The notes beneath the pieces are model-generated. The model was not told the DNA's origin. It ran no database searches and saw only the letters and a program-made list of their open reading frames with translations. This document shows, piece by piece, positions 32,746-35,931 of a stretch of 35,931 nt of DNA. Each line of letters starts with the position of its first letter. Within the stretch, counting starts at the first letter, position 1. The translations under genes and the position numbers were made by a program. Source of the stretch: Thermodesulfobacteriota bacterium (lineage in GTDB: Bacteria; Desulfobacterota; WTBG01; CAIYCZ01; CAIRTM01). The DNA is taken from the NCBI GenBank assembly GCA_028282925.1, contig JANQGV010000280.1, positions 1 through 35,931 of the forward strand. The letters are read 5' to 3'.

Positions 32746-33011
32746 ATGTTTCAAAACAACCTCTCCTATAAAGAACAGTACGTACAGGCCAAAAACGGCG
32801 TCGCGAAATCATCCTTGTAACCCTTTCGATTCTGCTGGGGCTGTTGTTGATCTATGTTTTTGATATCCTGTCCTTCAGCCCGTCGGCCGACCCCAAAGCC
32901 GCCTTGAAAAAACAGGCCCGACAGCTTTCAGACAAAGACAAAAAGCGTATCTGGAATAACCTTTCCGATGAAGAGAAAGACGTGGTTAAAAAATATCTGG
33001 GTCGCAAGTAA
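32746..33011 (+). pseudogene. Small membrane-anchored protein gene split by a -1 frame change
   Basis: The ATG frame from 32746 gives only 24 codons and stops at 32818-32820. The next frame (-1) continues from the AAAAAC run near 32791-32796 to the TAA at 33009. It encodes REIILVTLSILLGLLLIYVF (a membrane helix), then a charged tail with LSDKDKKRIW and LSDEEKDVVKKYLGRK. Adding one A to the five-A run joins them into about 88 aa: N-terminal MFQNNLSYKEQYVQAK, helix, tail. So it is a real gene that is frameshifted, an assembly error, or programmed slippage. No family recognised. Confidence 0.6.
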
Positions 33012-33081
33012 ACCGATCAACCCTTATCCTTTTGTGCCTTTCTTTTTTGCAATACGTCTTTTGGAATGCCCCCGCAACAAT

Positions 33082-33148
33082 CTCCTCATAAGTACGTCGC
33101 TGTGACGACGGACCGGCGCAACGCAGGTGATGGCCGTTCTCCGACATC
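33082..33148. repeat. Half copy of the palindromic repeat
   Basis: CTCATAAGTACGTCGCTGTG ACGACG, then CGCAACGCAGGTGATGGCCG TTCTCCGACA matches the right half of the family (central GTAC, GCAGTGACGAAGG, AACACAGAAGATGG, TTTTCCG). The left half is absent. It lies in the gap 33012-33476, where I see no other structure and no terminator for the frameshifted gene. Confidence 0.6.
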
Positions 33149-33476
33149 CCCACGGCACGAAAAGATTATTACAACCCGCTTGTTTTCATAAGCAAGCACC
33201 CAAAAGGGCAATGAAGGTGCACCCGCCTTGATTTATAATTAACTGATATTTCTTTCTATTTTCCAGGCAGGCCATCTCTCCGACTCCCTTCTACACCGGT
33301 GGCACCGTGCAGCCCCGGACATTCATGCCTGTTCAGGCCCAGTCGGCATTATCGGTTGACACACCCCGAAGAAACCGCTAGAAAAAGGGGGGCGGAAAGA
33401 CATCGCCGTAAAATTCATACAAAGAATATGAATACAGTCCTTATATGTACTACAGCTACTACAAAAACGCCGCGAC

Positions 33477-34313
33477 ATGACTTCGATACCTGCAGGATAT
33501 AAGCAGACCCGACAGGGGGCTGCACTCCTTTTCGTCAAAGAACCCTACGAGCAGCTCCTGCTCGACATGGGGATAACCGACCCCGAGCACCTGCTGCGTC
33601 ACAACAGCCGTGAGAGGGAAACCCGCAAGGGACGCGGTATGGTTACCGCCATTCCCATAGCTGGTTCCCCCGGCGAACAGATGCTCATCCGTAAATATCT
33701 GCGTGGAGGCCTTATCCGGCACGTGAACCGCGATCTGCACCTCGATGGGCAACGGCCTTTTAAGGAACTGGCCGTCACGGTTGCAGCGGCTGAAGCAGGC
33801 ATACCCACCATAGACATTCTTGCGGCTGTAAGCATCAAGTCCTTCGGACCTTTTTTTCGGGGCTATTTGATCTCAAAAGAACTTCCCGCATGCAGAGACC
33901 TGCCCACCTATATAGAAACAACTCAGCCTGCGGACGATGAAAGGGCGACACTCATGACAGAGGTTGCCGATCTTATCCGCCGGATGCATGAAAAGGGCTT
34001 CTTTCACGGCGACCTGAACCTGAAAAACATACTGATTGACGTTAAAAAGCCCGGCCTTCTGTATATTATCGACTGGGACAAATCGGTACGCACCAGCTCC
34101 CTCGGCAACGCTGAAAGACATAAAAACATCGTCCGTTTCTGCCGTTCGGTAATAAAATTCATCCGGACCGGGCTGCCGCTTACCGAGAAAGATCTGCACC
34201 GGTTTCTCACAGCCTACTGGCGTGAGCAAAACACCGCTTCTCCCGAAACCGCCGAATCATTGTCCAGACTGCGCCGGGCCCTTGCCGTCAGGAAGACAAT
34301 CGGCTCCTATTAA
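33477..34313 (+). CDS. Lipopolysaccharide core kinase family protein (WaaP/KdkA-like)
   Basis: 278 aa, cytoplasmic, a small-lobe-reduced protein-kinase-like fold. Motifs: a start strand [27 protein letters not shown] (Gly-rich/KdkA-like), [17 protein letters not shown] (K96/E97), the catalytic loop [10 protein letters not shown] (H177, D179, N184) and metal motif IIDWDKS (D199). All catalytic residues for phosphotransfer are present. Family members phosphorylate heptose or Kdo of the LPS core. No ribosome site precedes the ATG, but it is the only possible start (an in-frame TGA is at 33429). The surface-glycan operon elsewhere in the window supports an outer-membrane role. Confidence 0.88.
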   Translation: MTSIPAGYKQTRQGAALLFVKEPYEQLLLDMGITDPEHLLRHNSRERETRKGRGMVTAIPIAGSPGEQMLIRKYLRGGLIRHVNRDLHLDGQRPFKELAVTVAAAEAGIPTIDILAAVSIKSFGPFFRGYLISKELPACRDLPTYIETTQPADDERATLMTEVADLIRRMHEKGFFHGDLNLKNILIDVKKPGLLYIIDWDKSVRTSSLGNAERHKNIVRFCRSVIKFIRTGLPLTEKDLHRFLTAYWREQNTASPETAESLSRLRRALAVRKTIGSY

Positions 34314-34320
34314 CCCCCGG

Positions 34321-34335
34321 GAGCCTGTCGGAAAA
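34321..34335. repeat. Solo terminus of the palindromic repeat family
   Basis: GAGCCTGTCGGAAAA resembles the outer ends of the full copies (GAGACGGCCGGAAAA at 12924, complement of the end at 18747-18761). It stands alone between the LPS kinase gene and the ComM gene, so it may be a remnant or a coincidence. Confidence 0.35.
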
Positions 34336-34449
34336 CCCAAAAATATCTACCAGAAAAAACGTCCCATACCCTGTTTGGGCTATTTACAAAATGCAGGAGA
34401 ATTTGATAGAATTCATTTTTCAAATCGCAATCCAACCTTCTGGAGGGGC

Positions 34450-35931
34450 ATGTTATCTAAAATATTAAGCAGCGCAATTCTGGGCATTGACGCCCACCTG
34501 GTAGAAGTAGAAGTGGATATCTCGGCGGGTCTGCCCTGTTTCGCAACCGTGGGTCTGCCTGACGGCGCCGTAAAAGAGAGCAAAGACCGGGTGCGGTCCG
34601 CCATCAAAAACATGGGCTATTCCTTTCCCGGGACCCGCATTACCGTTAATCTCGCCCCGGCCGATATAAAAAAGGAGGGCTCCTGCTTTGACCTGCCCAT
34701 AGCAGCCGGGATACTGGCCGCCCACAAACAAATCACCGATGGTATCTTCTTAAAAAACCATATCCTCCTTGGCGAACTTTCCCTCGACGGGCGCATAAAG
34801 CCGGTTCACGGCGTTTTGCCCATTGCCTCTGCCTGCCCGCGGCACAATATCAGCGGTATCATCCTGCCCAGGGAGAATGCCCCTGAAGCGGCCCTTGTCG
34901 AGGGCCTGGATGCAATCGGGGTTGATACGCTGTCCGAGGTGGTTGACCTGCTCAACGGGAACCTGACAATCCCGCCCACCCGGGTAGATGTTGAAGCACT
35001 GTTTTCAAGCCTGATCGACCACACCATCGATTTTTCCGATGTCAAAGGGCAGGAACACGCCAAGCGCGCCATTGAGATAGCAGCCGCAGGCGGACACAAT
35101 ATCTTGATGGTTGGCCCTCCCGGGTCCGGCAAAACCATGCTGGCCCAGCGCATACCCACCATTTTACCGCGCCTTACCTTTCAGGAAGCCATTGAAACAA
35201 CCAAAATACACAGCGTTGCCGGCACCCTGGACCAGGACAGCCCCATGGTTGTCAATCGCCCTTTCCGGGCGCCGCACCACACCATATCAGATGCGGGCCT
35301 GATCGGCGGCGGCACCATACCGCGGCCCGGTGAAGTGAGCCTGGCTCATAACGGCCTACTGTTTCTCGACGAACTGCCTGAATTCAAGAAAAACGCCCTT
35401 GAGGTTATGCGGCAGCCCCTTGAAGACGGACAGGTAACCATCTCCCGCGTACTGACATCACTCACCTATCCCTCGCGTTTTATGCTGGTGGCGGCCATGA
35501 ACCCCTGCCCCTGCGGCTATTTATCCGATCCCAAGCATGAATGCACCTGTACCCCCACCCAGATCCAGCGCTACATGGCCAAGGTGTCCGGCCCCCTGCT
35601 GGACCGTATCGATATCCACATCGATGTGCCCGCGCTCGAGTACCGGGAACTCGCGGACCGGCGTGACGCCGAGCCCTCCGAAGCCATTCGGGAGCGTGTC
35701 AACCGCGCCCGCGTTGTTCAGCAGAAGCGCTTTGCCGGGTCTAAAATCCACTGCAATGCCCAGATGTCCGCCCGCAGGATAAAAAACCACTGCCGGGTCG
35801 ACACTGCATCACACCGCCTACTCGAGCAGGCTATCAACAAGCTGGGGCTGTCGGCCCGGGCCTATACCCGCATCCTTAAAGTTGCCCGCACCATTGCCGA
35901 CCTGGAAGGCTCGGACACCATACAATCGGAA
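34450..35931 (+). CDS. comM: YifB/ComM-family AAA+ ATPase (Mg-chelatase-like), 3' truncated
   Basis: 494 codons are visible; about 15 residues are missing beyond the edge. Residues 1-180 are the ChlI-like N-domain ([59 protein letters not shown]). The AAA+ core has Walker A GPPGSGKT (222-229), Walker B LLFLDE (303-308), FRAPHHTIS, and a zinc-like Cys cluster ([17 protein letters not shown], about 353-369). ComM is a hexameric branch-migration helicase used in natural transformation; YifB homologues are widespread even in non-competent bacteria. GGAGGGG 3 nt before the ATG at 34450 fixes the start. No competence genes are seen here. Confidence 0.95.
   Translation, partial: MLSKILSSAILGIDAHLVEVEVDISAGLPCFATVGLPDGAVKESKDRVRSAIKNMGYSFPGTRITVNLAPADIKKEGSCFDLPIAAGILAAHKQITDGIFLKNHILLGELSLDGRIKPVHGVLPIASACPRHNISGIILPRENAPEAALVEGLDAIGVDTLSEVVDLLNGNLTIPPTRVDVEALFSSLIDHTIDFSDVKGQEHAKRAIEIAAAGGHNILMVGPPGSGKTMLAQRIPTILPRLTFQEAIETTKIHSVAGTLDQDSPMVVNRPFRAPHHTISDAGLIGGGTIPRPGEVSLAHNGLLFLDELPEFKKNALEVMRQPLEDGQVTISRVLTSLTYPSRFMLVAAMNPCPCGYLSDPKHECTCTPTQIQRYMAKVSGPLLDRIDIHIDVPALEYRELADRRDAEPSEAIRERVNRARVVQQKRFAGSKIHCNAQMSARRIKNHCRVDTASHRLLEQAINKLGLSARAYTRILKVARTIADLEGSDTIQSE

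Noticed and set aside
32780-32830. Programmed -1 frameshifting as the sole explanation of the split gene
   Set aside because: The heptamer is only C AAA AAC, a poor slippery site, and no stimulating stem was recognised. A simple indel is likelier, so it is left as a possibility only.
33299-33502. GTG-initiated 67-codon frame before the LPS kinase
   Set aside because: Pro/Arg/His-rich composition, no ribosome site, overlaps the kinase start in another frame.

Overview
The window looks like a chromosomal segment from a Gram-negative anaerobe of the Desulfobacterota (Desulfobacteria-like). This is an inference. It rests on a PAS protein with a C-terminal Cys-rich tail, an NMT1-like binding protein of a type I associate with methanogens and sulfate reducers, a degenerate CFI-box tail on an M64 peptidase, many signal peptides and lipoboxes, a WaaL-type ligase with a WaaP-like kinase, and dispersed palindromic intergenic repeats. 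I see no tRNA, rRNA, CRISPR, prophage, transposase or recognisable defence island.

Layout. 1-1193 (-): 3' truncated secreted protein with seven WGSSG-type propeller repeats, a poly-Thr linker and a PKD-like domain. 1470-4484: PAS/Cys-rich regulator (-), then an LsrG-like monooxygenase-fold protein with an iron-type alcohol dehydrogenase (+), then a STAS-like protein (+). 4634-4758: an element predicted to fold as a three-way junction. 4798-15505 (-): secreted proteins, lipoproteins and housekeeping enzymes (DksA/TraR protein, MBL hydrolase, YbaK-type deacylase, hotdog thioesterase). Three secreted proteins in this window share a poly-Thr linker. 15638-15908 (-): a compact unit for an unlisted 55-aa protein with its own promoter, operator-like palindrome and terminator.

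15909-16854 is a roughly 950 bp gene-poor stretch and the most interesting part of the window. It has a near-perfect sigma-54 promoter (TGGCAC-N5-TTGCA), possible activator sites upstream, and about 70 nt downstream a GC-rich hairpin terminator with a TTCG loop. This predicts a sigma-54-dependent small RNA. A second terminator-ended candidate follows. Both candidates carry the same CCCCTCCG anti-Shine-Dalgarno-like segment in a predicted single-stranded position.

16855-23521: a coiled-coil protein, a GNAT-CBS protein (+), and a surface-glycan operon (-) of GT4 glycosyltransferase, O-antigen-ligase/TPR fusion and a signal-less NMT1-like binding protein. 23996-26994 (+): secreted protein and M64 metallopeptidase. 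27258-32702 (+): two large sensor kinases (CHASE8-like/HAMP/PAS/PAS/HK and REC/GAF/HK/REC/REC/HPt), probably one signalling module. 32746-33011: a small membrane-protein gene interrupted by a one-base frameshift. 33477-35931 (+): WaaP/KdkA-like kinase and the YifB/ComM AAA+ ATPase, cut by the right edge.

A family of long imperfect palindromes lies between genes near 9.5, 12.9, 17.2, 18.5, 18.7, 33.1 and 34.3 kb. One copy appears to supply the last codons of ybaK.
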